Below, one piece after another: positions 22,301 to 34,796 of a stretch of DNA of 64,000 nucleotides. The stretch spans positions 59,957,956 through 60,021,955 of the forward strand of contig NC_133653.1 of assembly GCF_009905375.1 (NCBI RefSeq), read 5' to 3'. How positions within the stretch are numbered: position 1 is the stretch's first letter; each line of letters opens with the position of its first letter. The translations under genes were made by a program, and so were the position numbers. The stretch is from Apium graveolens (Eukaryota > Streptophyta > Magnoliopsida > Apiales > Apiaceae). The notes beneath the pieces are model-generated. The model searched no databases and was not told the origin of the DNA. It saw only the letters and a program-made list of their open reading frames with translations.

Positions 22301-23596
22301 AAGAGCCTTTCAAACGGAGTCCGATAACGCCTCCAAATTTCAGTTTGATTCTCAAGAACATGAAGAACGCAAAAAACACGAAGAACATTCAAGAACTTAA
22401 TCCGAAAATCAAATAGCCTTTTGAGCATGTTATGGAACTCGAAATTCAACATATGATATATGAAATTGAATGGTAGGAGATGTTGTACAACATACAATCA
22501 TCAAATCAGACAAATCAAATCGTTTATGAAAATTCATATTTTTACTAAATTATTAAAATTTTTGTAAAAATCGTAGAAACATACTGATGAAATCTTGGAT
22601 ATTATGGATGATTAAACTGGATTATACGCGTCGAGAGCTTCGATTTAACTACTTGTACGTCAAAATCCGACTTCGGTAACACCTCCAAATCTTGGTTTGA
22701 TTATGAAGAACGCGAAAAACACTCGTCGGTTTCCCTCGATAATTATGAAATTTTACTGTATAAAATGTTTTTCTTTACAAAATAAAATACAGTAAATGCT
22801 ATTGATATTTACGGAATATTAGGAGCACGTTAGATCATATCGGATTTAAAAATAGATTATTTAGCCTCTAAGTAAATATAAAAACGATCCAATTTAGTAA
22901 CCGGGCTTCTTAAAAAAACTCTACGAGAAGATAATGTAATAATTTAATCAAAATATCCCGTCTCTCGAAAATACGGGTTTTATTAATCTATCGGAATGAC
23001 TATTGTATCGAAAATTTTGCGCCGGGACTCGTACGGGTCAAACCGTACTCCGAATCGAAAAAGTCAAAATACGGAAAATGTTCAGAATAATTAAATTAGG
23101 TTAGGAAGGAGTTTTCCGAAGAGTTTCGGGTTGTAAAAACGCAAAAACGATTAAAGTTGGACGATTCCTGGTTTATATAAAATTGTTTATAATTACTCTG
23201 AAACATTATTTATTAAATCTATAAATCCTTTATAAAATCATCTAACAACCTATAAATTACCAGAAAAATACCAAAATTATCTATACTTTATTTTAGACAT
23301 AAAAATTAAAATTCTCAAATTTTATCACATATAAACATCTAAACATCAATTTCAATTACTAAATAATTCACCAAAATTCACATATTAATCACATAATAAT
23401 TTTTTTTGATAAAAATAATTACACGATATATCACGGATATTACAAAACAAACTCAATTTATCGATATCAATAAGATCGGCTTTCAAATAACTTTTTAAAA
23501 TAATACATTTAAGTAAATATTTTCAGAAATTAACAAGGATCGATACACTTAACAATTAGCACATTACCATTTAGTACACAAACTCATCAAACGGGA
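19366..23596 (-). repeat. EL7 solo LTR, main part
   Basis: 4.2 kb of AT-rich LTR DNA. In its own sense it runs from U3 at the right to the GGGGGCGTCACA end at the left. A second LTR-start-like motif, TGTAATATCCGTGATATATC on the minus strand, lies inside at 23444, 269 bp from the true start. A block of about 100 bp with the pattern GAGAGCTTCGATTT to TTGATTNTCAAGAAC or TTATGAAGAAC is present twice (about 22280 and 22640). Open frames here are short and unsupported. Confidence 0.85.
23592..23596. other. Target duplication CGGGA, left copy (EL8)
   Basis: CGGGA directly precedes the EL8 LTR start at 23597 and is repeated at 46458-46462 directly after the EL8 3' LTR. It proves EL8 is one insertion event with both ends preserved. 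Confidence 0.92.
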
Positions 23597-24219
23597 TGTT
23601 AGATATATTTGATAATGTCATGTCTAAAGATGATTTGTGTTTAGTTTTCAGATCTTAACTAGCAGGACAAATCAGTACTTAACTGGAAATCAGTACTTAT
23701 ACTGAAGTCAGGACTTAAGATATCAGAACTTAAGTTATCAGAACTTAAGATGATCAGAAGATATTTATCAGGAGATAATATCAGGACTTAAGGAGACTTT
23801 CAGGTAAGGCTGACAGTTGATTGAAAGGAAAGAAGATCAAGACAAACGCAAGAAGAAATATGCATGAAGAAGGAATTCTATGAAGAATAGAATACTTGGA
23901 AGAAAAGATAACTGATTGATATATTTTAGGAAGCAGAATTATATTTTTTATATCAATTAGAAAATTATCTTGTAACTGTGTAATATATAAACACAGACAT
24001 AGGATTTACACTATATGTGTTATCCTAATCAAAGTTATTATTCTTTGTAACCCTAGCAGCTCTCGTGATAATTTGTTCATCACTGAGAGAGAACAGTTCT
24101 TTGTAACAGAGTTTATTGTGTTGAATAAAATCTGTGTTCTGTTACTTGAGTTCTTATATTCGATTTGATTGTAGTAAACATTGTATTCAACCCCCTTCTA
24201 CAGTGTGTGTGACCTAACA
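23597..24219 (+). repeat. 5' LTR of EL8 (623 bp)
   Basis: It starts TGTTAGATATATTTGATAAT and ends GTGTGACCTAACA. A TATA box (TATATAA) is at 23984-23990. It holds ATCAGAACTT twice (23722 and 23737), the reverse complement of the AAGTTCTGAT motif scattered through the rest of the element. Confidence 0.93.
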
Positions 24220-24221
24220 AG

Positions 24222-24233
24222 TGGTATCAGAGC
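24222..24233 (+). other. Primer binding site of EL8 (initiator tRNA-Met)
   Basis: TGGTATCAGAGC, two bases after the LTR end; the standard plant Copia primer site. Confidence 0.92.
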
Positions 24234-24274
24234 AATCGGTTAACACACATACAGTTTAAGATCCAAAAACAATC

Positions 24275-25564
24275 ATGTCTGAAGAAGAAACTCCAACCAA
24301 GCCCACCAAAACTGAAGAAACTCCAAAAACCATAACCCATAGTCGATATGAGACTATAAGAGTTCCCATATTGAGACCTTCTGAGTATTCCATATGGAAA
24401 GTGAAGATGGCTATGTTTCTGGAAGTTACAGATCCAGAATATCTTGATAGGATTAATGAAGGACCACATATGCCAACCAAACTATCTGTGGAAGTTGCAG
24501 GTTAGCCAGCAAAGTCTGTACCAAAGGAGAAAAGTGATTACACTGCTGAAGATATCTCATCGATTGCAAAGGATGCAAAGGTAAGACACTTGTTGCATAG
24601 TGTCATTGATAATGTCATGTCAAACTAGGTAATTCAATGCAAGACTGCAAAAGAGATATGGGATGTTTTGGAAACAAGGTGTCAGGGAACTGATTCAATC
24701 AAGAAGAACAGGAAGACAATACTCACTCAAGAGTATGAGCACTTTGACTCAAAGCCTGATGAGTCGTTAACTGATTTATATGACAGATTTGTCAAACTCT
24801 TGAATGATTTGTCACTAGTTGACAAAGAGTATGATATTGAAGATTCAAATCTTAAATTCCTGTTAGCTCTTCCTGAAAGATGGGATTTGAAGGCCACAAT
24901 AATAAGAGACAACTATAATCTTGATGAAACAACTCTTGATGAAATTTATGGGATGCTCAAGACTCATGAACTTGAGATGAAACAAAGAAGCAAGAGGAAT
25001 GGAAGAAAGTCAAGGACAGTTGCCTTTTGGGCTGAGGAGGAAAGTCCCAAAGTTGCAGCCTCAAAGAAAGGCAAGGGAAAAGCTCTCATCACAAAGTCTG
25101 ATACTGAGTCATCAAGTTCTGATACTGATGATGACTCAGAAACTGAGAGTATACCTGAGATGGACCCTGATGAAGAGATGATGAAGCTGTGTGCTCTTAT
25201 GGTGAAAGGAATCACAAAGATTGCATACAGGAAATTCAGGAGAGGAAAGAAGTTTTCCAGGAAAGGTTTCAGAAAATCTGAAGGTAAAGGAGGAAAGTCT
25301 GACAGAGGAGATTACTCAAATGTTAAATGCTACAACTGTGGTGAGAAAGGCCACATATCTCCTGATTGCATAAAAGGGAAGAATGACAAAGGCAAGGCTC
25401 TTGTCACAAAGAAGAAAAGCTGGTCAGATGCTTCAGATTCTGAGGATGAGGAAAACTATGCCTTGATGGAAAATGCTGATAGCAGTTCTGATACTGCTGA
25501 CTTAAAGGTACCTCAAACCACTTATGCCTTTCATACTGATGATATTACTGAGTTGAGAACATAA
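24275..25564 (+). pseudogene. Copia gag of EL8 (two in-frame stops)
   Basis: One frame runs 430 codons from MSEEETPTKPTKTEETPKT to the stop at 25562, with TAG stops at 24503 and 24626 that break an otherwise continuous protein. Plant Copia gag signature YSIWKVKMAMFLE at about 24386-24424; the UBN2-type core (EHFDSKPDESLTDLYDRF) follows; zinc knuckle CYNCGEKGHISPDC (CX2CX4HX4C) at about 25329-25370. Ser/Asp-rich segments (SDTESSSSDTDDDSETES) flank the knuckle and are encoded partly by the TCTGAT motif. The start follows the primer site by 40 bp. A normal element would continue into pol; here the frame ends 35 bp before the EL9 insertion. Confidence 0.9.
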
Positions 25565-25594
25565 ACTCCTTACCTTTAAAATCAGGAGTTAAGA

Positions 25595-25599
25595 GTCAG
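25595..25599. other. Target duplication GTCAG, left copy (EL9)
   Basis: GTCAG immediately precedes the EL9 5' LTR and recurs at 38378-38382 after the 3' LTR, which fixes both ends of EL9. Confidence 0.93.
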
Positions 25600-28500
25600 T
25601 GTAATATCCGGGATATATCGTGTAATTATTTTTGCTATTATACAATTTTTATGTGTGTACAGTATCTATTTTGTGAGTTAATTGTTAAATGTTATCTGTA
25701 CTTGGATATTCAAAAATAATATTAATTGAGTATTTTAATTTTTATATGTCCAAAATAAAATATAGATAATTGTCATATCTTCCTAATTATTTTTATGTTG
25801 GTTTATGGATTTATAAGAATCATCTGAAATTTTTAAAATCTTTTTCCGAGTATTTAAAATCTATTTTATAAAAACGGGAACCAACCGACGTCATCCGTTG
25901 TTACGTTTTTAGAACCCGAAACTTTTCCGAGAACTCCTTCCTAACCTAATTGTAATATTTCGAGCATATTCCATGTTTCGACTTTTTCGATCCTGCGTAC
26001 GGTTTGTCCTGCGCGGGTCTCGGCGCAACATTTTCGATACAATATTCGTTTCGGTAAATCAATAAAACTCGTATTTTCGAGAAACGGGAGCTTTTTATTA
26101 AACTATCACAAGTATCACCTCGTAATACGTGTAACCAGGCGCTGAGACCAAGACCGCAGTACAAATTGTACTGATTTGGATAATTATTTCAAAAACCGAT
26201 ACCGTTTGGATTAGTTTTTACAAATAAACGTACCATTTTATATCCGAAATGATCCAACGGGATACTAATTTTTCATAATTATAAATAGCCTTTTTCCGTA
26301 TTTTATTTTGTATCAAAATCATTTGCAGATAGTTAATTCTATAATTTTCAGAGAAAAACCCTAATTACATAAACTGTTCTAAGAATCAAACAGCAAAACG
26401 AAGGCGTTACCGATCTCTGTTTTCAAAGCTTGAGTAACCAAAACGAAGGATTTGAAGTGTTCTATCAGATTCTCAGCTTTGTTTCACTGCAGAACCAAAG
26501 GTTTATTTTCTGAAAATTTATTTATTTTCGAATTAAAATTATTAAAAATATGAATTTTTGTTCGGATGATTGTTTGTATGATTTGATGATTGCATGTTGT
26601 AGAGCTTGTTTTCCTGATGATTTTCATATGTCATACGTCTGATTTGGAGTTCAATAACATGTTCAAATTTGAGTTTGATTTTCGAATTTTAAAATTAGGG
26701 TTTATAACCCGTATGAATGTTCTTAATTGAAATTTGGGGGTTTCTTATTCTGTGATAGATTGATGTTGTGTTATAGTGGGTTGTGTTCTCTGTGAAATTT
26801 GCAATCTAGTCGTATAAGTTTCATGAATCAACGAGGTCTGTAAAAGAGGGAGTTAGGTTTTAAAGTTTTCGTCGAACTCGTCGGAAACCGGCGAGATTCT
26901 TGATCATTTTCCGGCTAATTCCGGGATGATTAGAATGAATTGATGGCATGGTTGTGTTCCTTGTGAAGTATAGATTAAATCTGGAGTTTGTGGTGGTGGG
27001 AGGAGGCCGGAGTTGAGTTCTCCGGCGAACCCGACTGTTTTCCGGCGAAGGGCTGGAAAATTGCAGTTTAGTACCCCAACTTTTGAAAACGATGAAGTTA
27101 AGTCCCTGAACTTTCCAGAGTTTGCAAAAGTTGGATTCCTGTTTTAAAAATGTTTAAAAATCATATTTCCTATTTATTTTTATTACAAAAATTCATTTTT
27201 AATTTCTGAAAATTCTAAAAATTAGTATTTTAATTCCGAAAATAATTTTTAATTCAAAAATAAATCTGAATTAATTAGTTAATTAATTTCAGTTAATTTT
27301 TAATTGATTAATTGGTCAATTAATTCGAAAATTAATTGATTAATTGATTTAATTAATTATTAATTGATTTTAATTACTTATTTAATTAGATTTAATTATT
27401 TAGAAATGATTTAAAAAATTCCGAAAAATAGTTTCGAGCTTTAAAATATTATTCTAAATTATTTTCAAGGCTCGATAATTATTCTAAAATTATTTCGGAG
27501 CCAGAATTGGCCAACCGAACCCTGTTTATTACTCCAAAATTGATACAACGACCCGTTTTAATTCCGAAAAATATTTTAAAAAATTATTTTAAGTAACCGA
27601 AAGCCTGTTTATGACCCGAGACTTCTTTATAAATGGGATGGCATTGATTATTTAACGTGTTATGTGTTATATGTGACTTGTTGGTTGACTGTCGGTCTAT
27701 ATATTCGGTAATTACTTGTTTATAGCGTAACTTTCAATCCGTTAATCGGATTTGAGTAAAACGAAGGGTAGATAGAAGTGTATGTCGAATAGAATGGTAT
27801 GAGTCAAATATTAATAGATACTTATGATGCCTAGCAGAGTAAGCAAGGCATAAGAAAGAGAAGCAGGTGATCAGAAAATAGAATTGACATGTAAAAAATA
27901 CCGCAAGTGATCAGAGGATAGAAGCGAGGCATAAGAGAAACAGACGAGTGATTGTTGAATGGGGTCATTAGACAAGTACAAGTGAAGTTGATATCGATTA
28001 TGATAAGGCAAGTATTTCTAAACCTTTCTCAAAATACAATGCAAATATTTCTAAATTCTCTTGTGACATATTGTTAATACCCAAAATAGTTATGTTTTAT
28101 ACTGTACACATTTTGAATCCTTCAGCCTTGAACCTGAGCCACAGCATTTGATCTTTGAGCCGTAAGCCTTATTCTTTGTAAACCATTTCTTGTTGATTTA
28201 CCAGATACTAAACCACACAAATAAGATACTACTCCACAAATATATATCCATCATATATACCAAACACTGGAACATAATTGTTTACACATACAGAAACTTT
28301 TATACTCAACCATACCTTTTGATATCAAAGTACTAAAACCTTGTAAAAACACTATTCATCTAATATCCGATTATCCTACCGGCTGGAGGCCACTTCTTTT
28401 ATGTATTTTGACATACCCTTTTTGGTAACTATAAATTTTTACCATGCTCTTTTACAAATGTTTTATGGTTATTGATTATGATCTGGTTTTATTGAACTTT

Positions 28501-29180
28501 ATTGTTTATCATATTGAAATGCTTTAGAATTGGATAGTTTTCTTTGTGTGGACCAGATTCGTGGTCAGACCATATCGATGGTCAAGTTAGGCCAATGTGT
28601 GCCTTGGATCCAGTAGTTAGAGCAGTGTTGTGTGCTTTGCTCGGGGTTAGTGCGTGACTGATCAGCAGCCTAACCTTGGTTTTAAAAACTTAAAATGAAT
28701 ATCCAATTCTATTGACTGTTTAACAGGAAACTTGATTCTTTTGAATCACCTCATTTATTATTGTTTAACCTCAGTTATTGATAATATGACTTGCTGAGCT
28801 AGTTAGCTCACTCTTGCGAATCTTTTATGTATTCTACAGTTAAGAAGGATACGGTTGATAGCGAGGTTTCCCAGTTCAATGTTCGAGCTAGGATTCCAGA
28901 TTATGATTGATCGAGCTAGCAAAAGCTTATGGCAGTAGTGAGATAGCAAGGTTGAAGAATAATTTTTTTATTATTTTTATCAGTTGTAAATTAAATTAGT
29001 TGGGATATAGTATGTTGTAATAAAAGTTAAGGTGGTGGCTTGTTTTCATACTTTAACCTGTTGCGATCCGTGGTTATGTAAAGCAGGGTCATTACAAATA
29101 ATATTTTATATATACAGGTTTATATATTGATTATGTGTTGTGGACCCCAAACTTCTGACCCGGGTTTGGAGGACGCCACA
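25600..29180 (+). repeat. 5' LTR of EL9 (3581 bp)
   Basis: It starts TGTAATATCCGGGATATATC and ends GGAGGACGCCACA. A TATA box (TATAAATAG) is at 26280-26288, giving a U3 of about 700 bp and a very long R-U5. A TTAATTAATT-rich stretch lies at about 27240-27410. I see no gene in it. Confidence 0.95.
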
Positions 29181-29183
29181 GGT

Positions 29184-29195
29184 TGGTATCAGAGC
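29184..29195 (+). other. Primer binding site of EL9 (initiator tRNA-Met)
   Basis: TGGTATCAGAGC, three bases after the LTR end. Confidence 0.93.
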
Positions 29196-29379
29196 TACAG
29201 GTTATAAGTCACTGAAACAAGCCTAAATTGTCGGGATTGGGTAGAGGGTTAGGATTAGGAATAGGAAATAGAAAGATAGGTCATTGTGAGGTTGAGTGCG
29301 ACTGTATAGTAGGTCTCCGGCATGGTTCGTGTTGCGATTCGGGATTCTTGACTAGCGACGTGATATCCAGGCAACGGCA

Positions 29380-31000
29380 ATGGCAGATCCTGATTTCCCT
29401 GCATCAACTGATCATTTGGAACCTTCCGTTTAAGGATCGTCATCTTCTCTCAGATTCGATTTGCGCCTTGATCTTCCATCAGTATTAGCGGTATTACCTT
29501 CTGTTATGATAGTTGCGCCTCTCCAAGTTATTCAACGCTATTCTATCATCTCTCGATATGAGACTACCTATTCAAGAACCTTCATTTGCTTATTCTTGTT
29601 CTTTTGAACATTCAACTATGAATGTATCTTTTCTGTCTATTATACACCATATTCTACATCCTTAGTTTAAAAACCTTTCCAACAAAACAACAGCGTTTGC
29701 GAGAAGGGACGCGATAGCGGCAGTAAACGGTGAGTATTGAGATATAAATTAAGGTGAGAAGGAGTTTAGAAAGAAGATTCAAGTGTTCTGGAGGATGGCT
29801 GTATCAGGTTAAAAGAAGCTATTAGTAATTAGGCCACTCATGACTAGCTTGTGAAATGAAGTAGAAAAGTGTTGAAAAGAGAGAGTTAGAGGAGATTAGG
29901 GATCTGAAGATTTCTTGAGATTAGAAAATGTTATTGTAATGATGTGATAAACATTTTAACAAGATGATGTGACATTAGCTGACTTGTTGACTATTGGATA
30001 ATCTGTTCCACTCAATGATTGCAAAGTGGTTAACGGGAGTACTACTAGTATGGGAGCCTTAATGTGAAGCTACGAATAAGATAACGTGCAACGACAGTGG
30101 AAGTTTTCATTGATTACGGAAAGTAATAGACCTAATGAAGGAAAGGAGATAAATGAAAGTGAATGGATCTTTGGGTGATCATTTCTTTAACTTGGTATCT
30201 GGTCATAAGAAGGAAAACAACCAACTCATACAGTAAGGACAACCGAAGGTGTGATTTTCAAAATTTTCAAAAATTTTAACAAGTTTTCGAAAAAGATTTT
30301 TCCTCACAAAATTTCTAAAAGCCTTTTTGAATAAAATAAGTTTTAAACTTTGGTTGTCAAGTTACTACTTGAGTTTCTTATTGTTAAAAGACCCGAATTA
30401 TCTGGAAGGATGTTGTTTCAGACTCAGTATTGTTAATTCGGAGAACGAGGTAACCTGCGATTATGAAGAAGTGAGTACAAGTATTGTCTGATAGGATTAA
30501 CAATAGAACCAGCGTACGGAATAACTATTCATCCAATTACTGGGATTATCAGAGTTCAAAGAATTCATTGATTAAACGGAAGCCTGAGCATGACCGAAGA
30601 AGATTGGGAAAATTTCCAGACTTTTCTAAAGGAAGAATATTATTAATAAAATGATCGTTATGTTGAATGATTTACGGTTATTCCAAATTAAAAAGAGGAA
30701 ACTCAAGGTTATCTGATAAGAACGCCATTATGATCAAATTGTTAAAGTATTATACGTGTAGGTGCGACGTTATAGACACGAGACTTAACGAGTAAGAATC
30801 TACCATAATGCTTAGTTGCGAAGGCATTTTAGCATACTTCTAAAGTTGTTATGTGATACAATTGGGAAATGATTGAGCAAGCTCGAAAGATGAATACAAG
30901 TGAAATGTGGATGGTGACCAATGGTACCATCCTCGTCCTCAACATTACAGCGTATATTCCTTTTTAATTCCTAAAATGTCTGAACTCCTTTTCTTAATAA
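29380..31000 (+). pseudogene. Degenerate gag region of EL9
   Basis: An ATG at 29380 opens MADPDFPASTDHLEPSV, then TAA; coding-like pieces continue in the same frame to about 29600 (MIVAPLQVIQRYSIISRYET). After that I cannot recognise a capsid core: the stretch to 31000 is full of stops in all frames. Position between primer site and protease is the only argument for gag. Confidence 0.45.
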
Positions 31001-31330
31001 ATTCTTTCTGATAATATCAAAAAGAAGGATTTTGCATTCCTTTCAAATTTAATTGTTCCCCTCAGGTTTTGTTTTCTGATTGGGACAAACAGTGTTATGA
31101 TGAGACACTTTGTCGGAATGACGAAGAGTCGGGTGGGACGCCACCTAATCATGTGCTGTATGCCATACGGTATGAAAGACTGGCCATCTTAAGTACCAAT
31201 GTGATTGTCTCATTCATATTCAAATCATTACTTCTTCTTTCTTTTCAACTCTAAGTTTATTAAAATTGTGAATCCTTCTAGTTGTTTCGTTGTACCGTTG
31301 TTCTTTGCGAGAGCTTTTTAAACAAAAGTC
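31000..31330 (+). other. Non-coding block of EL9 shared with EL11
   Basis: A T-rich stretch followed by a short GC-richer block with ACTGGCCATCTTAAGTACCA near 31180-31200. EL11 has a similar arrangement at about 59380-59720, with GGCTGGCCATCTTCTGTACT. A 61-codon open frame here (31069-31254) has no recognisable domain. Confidence 0.4.
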
Positions 31331-31379
31331 AACATATTATACACCCAGCGGGCAAAGTCTCATCTACCTCTCATGCATG

Positions 31380-33330
31380 GAAAGGAAACAAGGGCATATG
31401 GTGAGAATTGCAAATCACTGGCCCTAGCCAGGGATGCATTACGAGTCAAAGGAATCTACTTCAATAAGGGATACATCTCCAAGAACGAGAATTTGCGATA
31501 TGTTATTTAGAATATGGATGTGATGACGTGGAAGATTATTGCGGATACCTTATGTGTTAAAGTATTGAAAGATGTGGGAGCAATTGGATCGTATATCTCT
31601 CAAGGTTTTATTGATAAGATGAATTATCCTGTCGAATCAATAAGTTTATGACTAAAGGAATAGCAAGTTAAGAATGTGCAGTTATTAAATAAGTAAGTAC
31701 CAATGGCGGAATCGATATTTCTGGCAATAAGCTGTGAAGAATTGATATCATTTGAGATAAGAGGATTTGACATTATTCTAAGAAGTGGATTAACTATTCA
31801 AGTGTGATGCCCAGGTAGACCGTCGTGATGGAAGATAGTTCTGAAGACGCCAAATGAGAACATGAAGAAGTTTAAAGGATAAAGGAAAGTAAAGAACTTG
31901 TTAAGAACAATTTAAGATTACAGCGACCAGAATATAAGTGCTATGGCGATTATAAATAAGAGTCAGGAGCAAACCGAACTTGAAGATTTTACAGTCTCAA
32001 GATATGTTTCCAGATGAGTTACCAATATTTCCTTTAGATAAAGAAAATGCATTTATGATTGATGTGGCACCTGAAATGAAGCCAGTGTCCAAAGCCCCGC
32101 ACAGAATGGAACCAGATAAAATAAAGAAGTTACCAGAGGAAACGTAGGAGATAAATAGAAGAAAAAGCAACTGGACCTAGCGTACCCCTTAAAGTGCCCT
32201 AGCACGATGTGTTAATAAGAAAGATGAAAGTGTGAGATTATATGTTAGCGAAAGCTCAACAAGGTTACTCTCAAGAGCAGATATCTGTTATCTCGAACCA
32301 ATGATTTGTTTAATTAAATGAATGAAGTAAGGTATTTTTATAAGATTGATTTGAGACTGGGTATATTACCAAGTGAAAATTTAACTTATGGACGTATCAA
32401 AGATAATTTTCAGAACTTAGTACTATTGTTATAAAATTCTAGAAATGTTAGTGGGATGAACTGATATACCAGTGATATTTAAATTTGATGATTAAAATTT
32501 TGAAGGAAGAATTTGGATAAGATATACTTGTGTTAATTAAGAAGAACCATGCAACCTATACAATGATAGCTGAGGAGTCAATGAAGAAAGAAGCGGTATA
32601 AAAAGAGTTTACCAGGTGAAAACTTTAATGGCAGGAGGTATAATTCTTAGTATAGACAGTCAGTAAGGAGGAGACAAAAAGGGATTCAGCAGAAAATTTA
32701 AAGATAGTATGAATGAAGAAAGACCAGAAGCACCAACAAAAGTAAGAAGTTTTATCATGGGCCGGTTATTATTGGAAATTTGTGCAAGATTTCTTGAAAG
32801 TTGTAATATTCGAGATGAAGTTAACCAGGAAAAGTAAGAAGGTTATATGAAATGGAGAAGGGTGAAGAAAGTTTTGCGAAGTTAAATGAAAGAATGGTTA
32901 CAACACCTATTTTATCACTTTGAAAGCATCAGGGAGATTTGGTAGTTTATAGTGATACTTCTCGTAAGGGAATAGGATGTGTGTTGACGCAAAATAATAA
33001 AGTTATTGCATATGCATCCAGACAACCGAAACCTTATGAGCAGAAGTACCCTACTCATAACTGGGGATTAAAAGCAACAATAATATTCATTTTGAAAGAT
33101 TGGGAAATATTATAAGTATAGAGAAAGATGTGAGATATATACGGACCAGAAGAGTTGAAGTATGAACTCTCGAGGAAAAGCAAATATAGTGGCAAGAGAT
33201 GAGCAAGAAGGAGAGAGAATGAACATAGAGACTGTACGAGAAGAATTATCTATGGAATTCTAGAAGTTGGAATTGGAAGTCAGAGTGCATAATCCAAAAA
33301 GGAGTAAGAATGTATAAGTATAACTTTTCA
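31380..33330 (+). pseudogene. Protease, reverse transcriptase and RNase H remnants of EL9
   Basis: Recognisable pieces in shifting frames: protease (VGAIGSYISQGFIDKMN, about 31580-31625; LKTPNENMKKFKG, about 31835-31875), start of RT (DMFPDELPIFPLDKENAF to PVSKAPHRMEPDKI, about 32005-32130), and RNase H (NNKVIAYASRQPKPYEQKYP, about 32995-33055). The RT core with its YxDD site is not recognisable. Many stops and indels mean no functional enzyme. Confidence 0.75.
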
Positions 33331-34758
33331 ATCAGAATTGTTAGAAAAGATAAAGAAGTGTCAGGAAGAGGTAATGAATCAGGATATAAATCATTTAGTA
33401 TGGGAAGAATAGTGCACGCAAAAAGGACGATCAAGGTATTCTTAGGTTTTCTTCTAGAACTTGGATTCCACCAGTGATGGAATTGAAGGATGAAATTTTA
33501 CAGGCAGCTCATAATTCGAGGTATTCAATCCATTCAGGGAGTACCAAGATGTATAGAGATTTAAAGGAAATTATAGGTGGTTAGATATGAAGCGGGGAAT
33601 TGCAGAATGAATTAGCAGATGTTATATATGTCAACAGAGTTAAAGTAGAGCATCAGAGATCAAGTGGATTGTTACAGTCATTGGAAGTTCCAGAGTGGAA
33701 GTGGGAGCATATCACCATGGATTTCATAATTGGGGTTACCAAGCACAAAAACTAATCATGATGCCATTTGGCTTATAGTGGATAGATTTACCAAGCCAGC
33801 TCATTTTCTGCTTATAAACGAAAGATTTTCGCTCGATAAGTTGATCCATAAGTGCCTGAAGGAAATTGTAGTTCATCATGAAATTCTTGTGTCTATCGTA
33901 TCTGATCGAGATCCAAGATTTAATTCGAGATTTTGGAAGAGTTTTCAAGAATGTTTAGGAACAAGATTGAATATGAGTACAGATTATCACCCAGAGATGG
34001 ATGGCCAAAGTGAAAGAATAATCCAGACAATAGAAGACTTATTACGTATTTGTGTTATTGATTTCAAAGGAAATTGGGGCGAGCATTTACCTCTGATAGA
34101 ATTTGCTTGCAACAACAGTTATCACGCTAGTATCGGGATGTCACCCTAAGAAGCCCTTTATGGACGCAAATACAGATCTCTAGTGTATTAAGACGGAGCA
34201 GTAGAGCGTAAAATACTTGGACCTGAATTAGTACAGCAGACAAAGGAAGTTATTGAAGTTATCCAGAAGAGATTGATAGCCGTACCAGACCGTCAAAGGA
34301 AATAAACAGATCAATCAAGGAAAGACATGGAATTCGAAGAAGGAAGCTTAGTACTACTGAAAGTAGCGCCGTGGAAGGGATTAACGAGGTTTGGAAAGAA
34401 AGAAAAACCGAGCCTAAGATATGTCGGACCTTTTGAAATCTTAAAGCACGTTGGCAAAATAGCTTTCGAGTTAACGTTACCTCCGCACATGGAGCACATT
34501 CATAATATTTTTCACATATCAATGCTTAAGAAATATAATCCAGACTCCAGGCATGTAATAGAATATGAGCCAATAGAGCTTCAGGCAAATTTGTCATATG
34601 TAGAGAATCCGGTAGAGATTCTAGAAAATAGAGAGAAAATATTGAGGAATAAAGTGGTAAAGTTAGTAAGAGTATTGTGGAGAAACCCAAAGGTTGAAGA
34701 GTCAACCTGGGAGTTAGAAAGTGATATGAGAGAAAAGTACCCTCATTTGTTTTCTTAG
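33330..34758 (+). pseudogene. Chromovirus integrase with C-terminal chromodomain (EL9)
   Basis: The zinc-finger part is degenerate (MELKDEILQAAHNSRYSIHP, about 33480-33540). The catalytic core is nearly intact in 33730-34149: Asp in IVDRFTKPAHF, Asp in SDRDPRFNSRFW, Glu in GQSERIIQT (D,D35E pattern). A stop at 34147 and another near 34303 interrupt it. 34327-34758 is open for 143 codons, covering the GPY/F-type domain (PSLRYVGPFEIL) and a chromodomain (VEILENREKILRNK to VEESTWELE), ending at the stop before the polypurine tract. Chromodomains direct integration to particular chromatin. This part is much better preserved than the rest of the element. Confidence 0.88.
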
Positions 34759-34780
34759 GAGATTCTGAGGACAGAATCCT

Positions 34781-34796
34781 TTTAAGGGGGGAAGGA
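34781..34796 (+). other. Polypurine tract of EL9
   Basis: TTTAAGGGGGGAAGGA directly abuts the 3' LTR start at 34797. Confidence 0.9.

Noticed and set aside
23445..23596. Unique host DNA between EL7 and EL8
   Set aside because: The CATGT duplications show it is the interior of the EL7 LTR, continued at 46463.
29184..29195. Possible tRNA gene at TGGTATCAGAGC sites
   Set aside because: These 12-mers are primer binding sites next to LTR ends; no tRNA cloverleaf surrounds them.
31069..31254. 61-codon frame as a possible host exon
   Set aside because: Inside EL9, no recognisable domain, and a similar non-coding block occurs in EL11.
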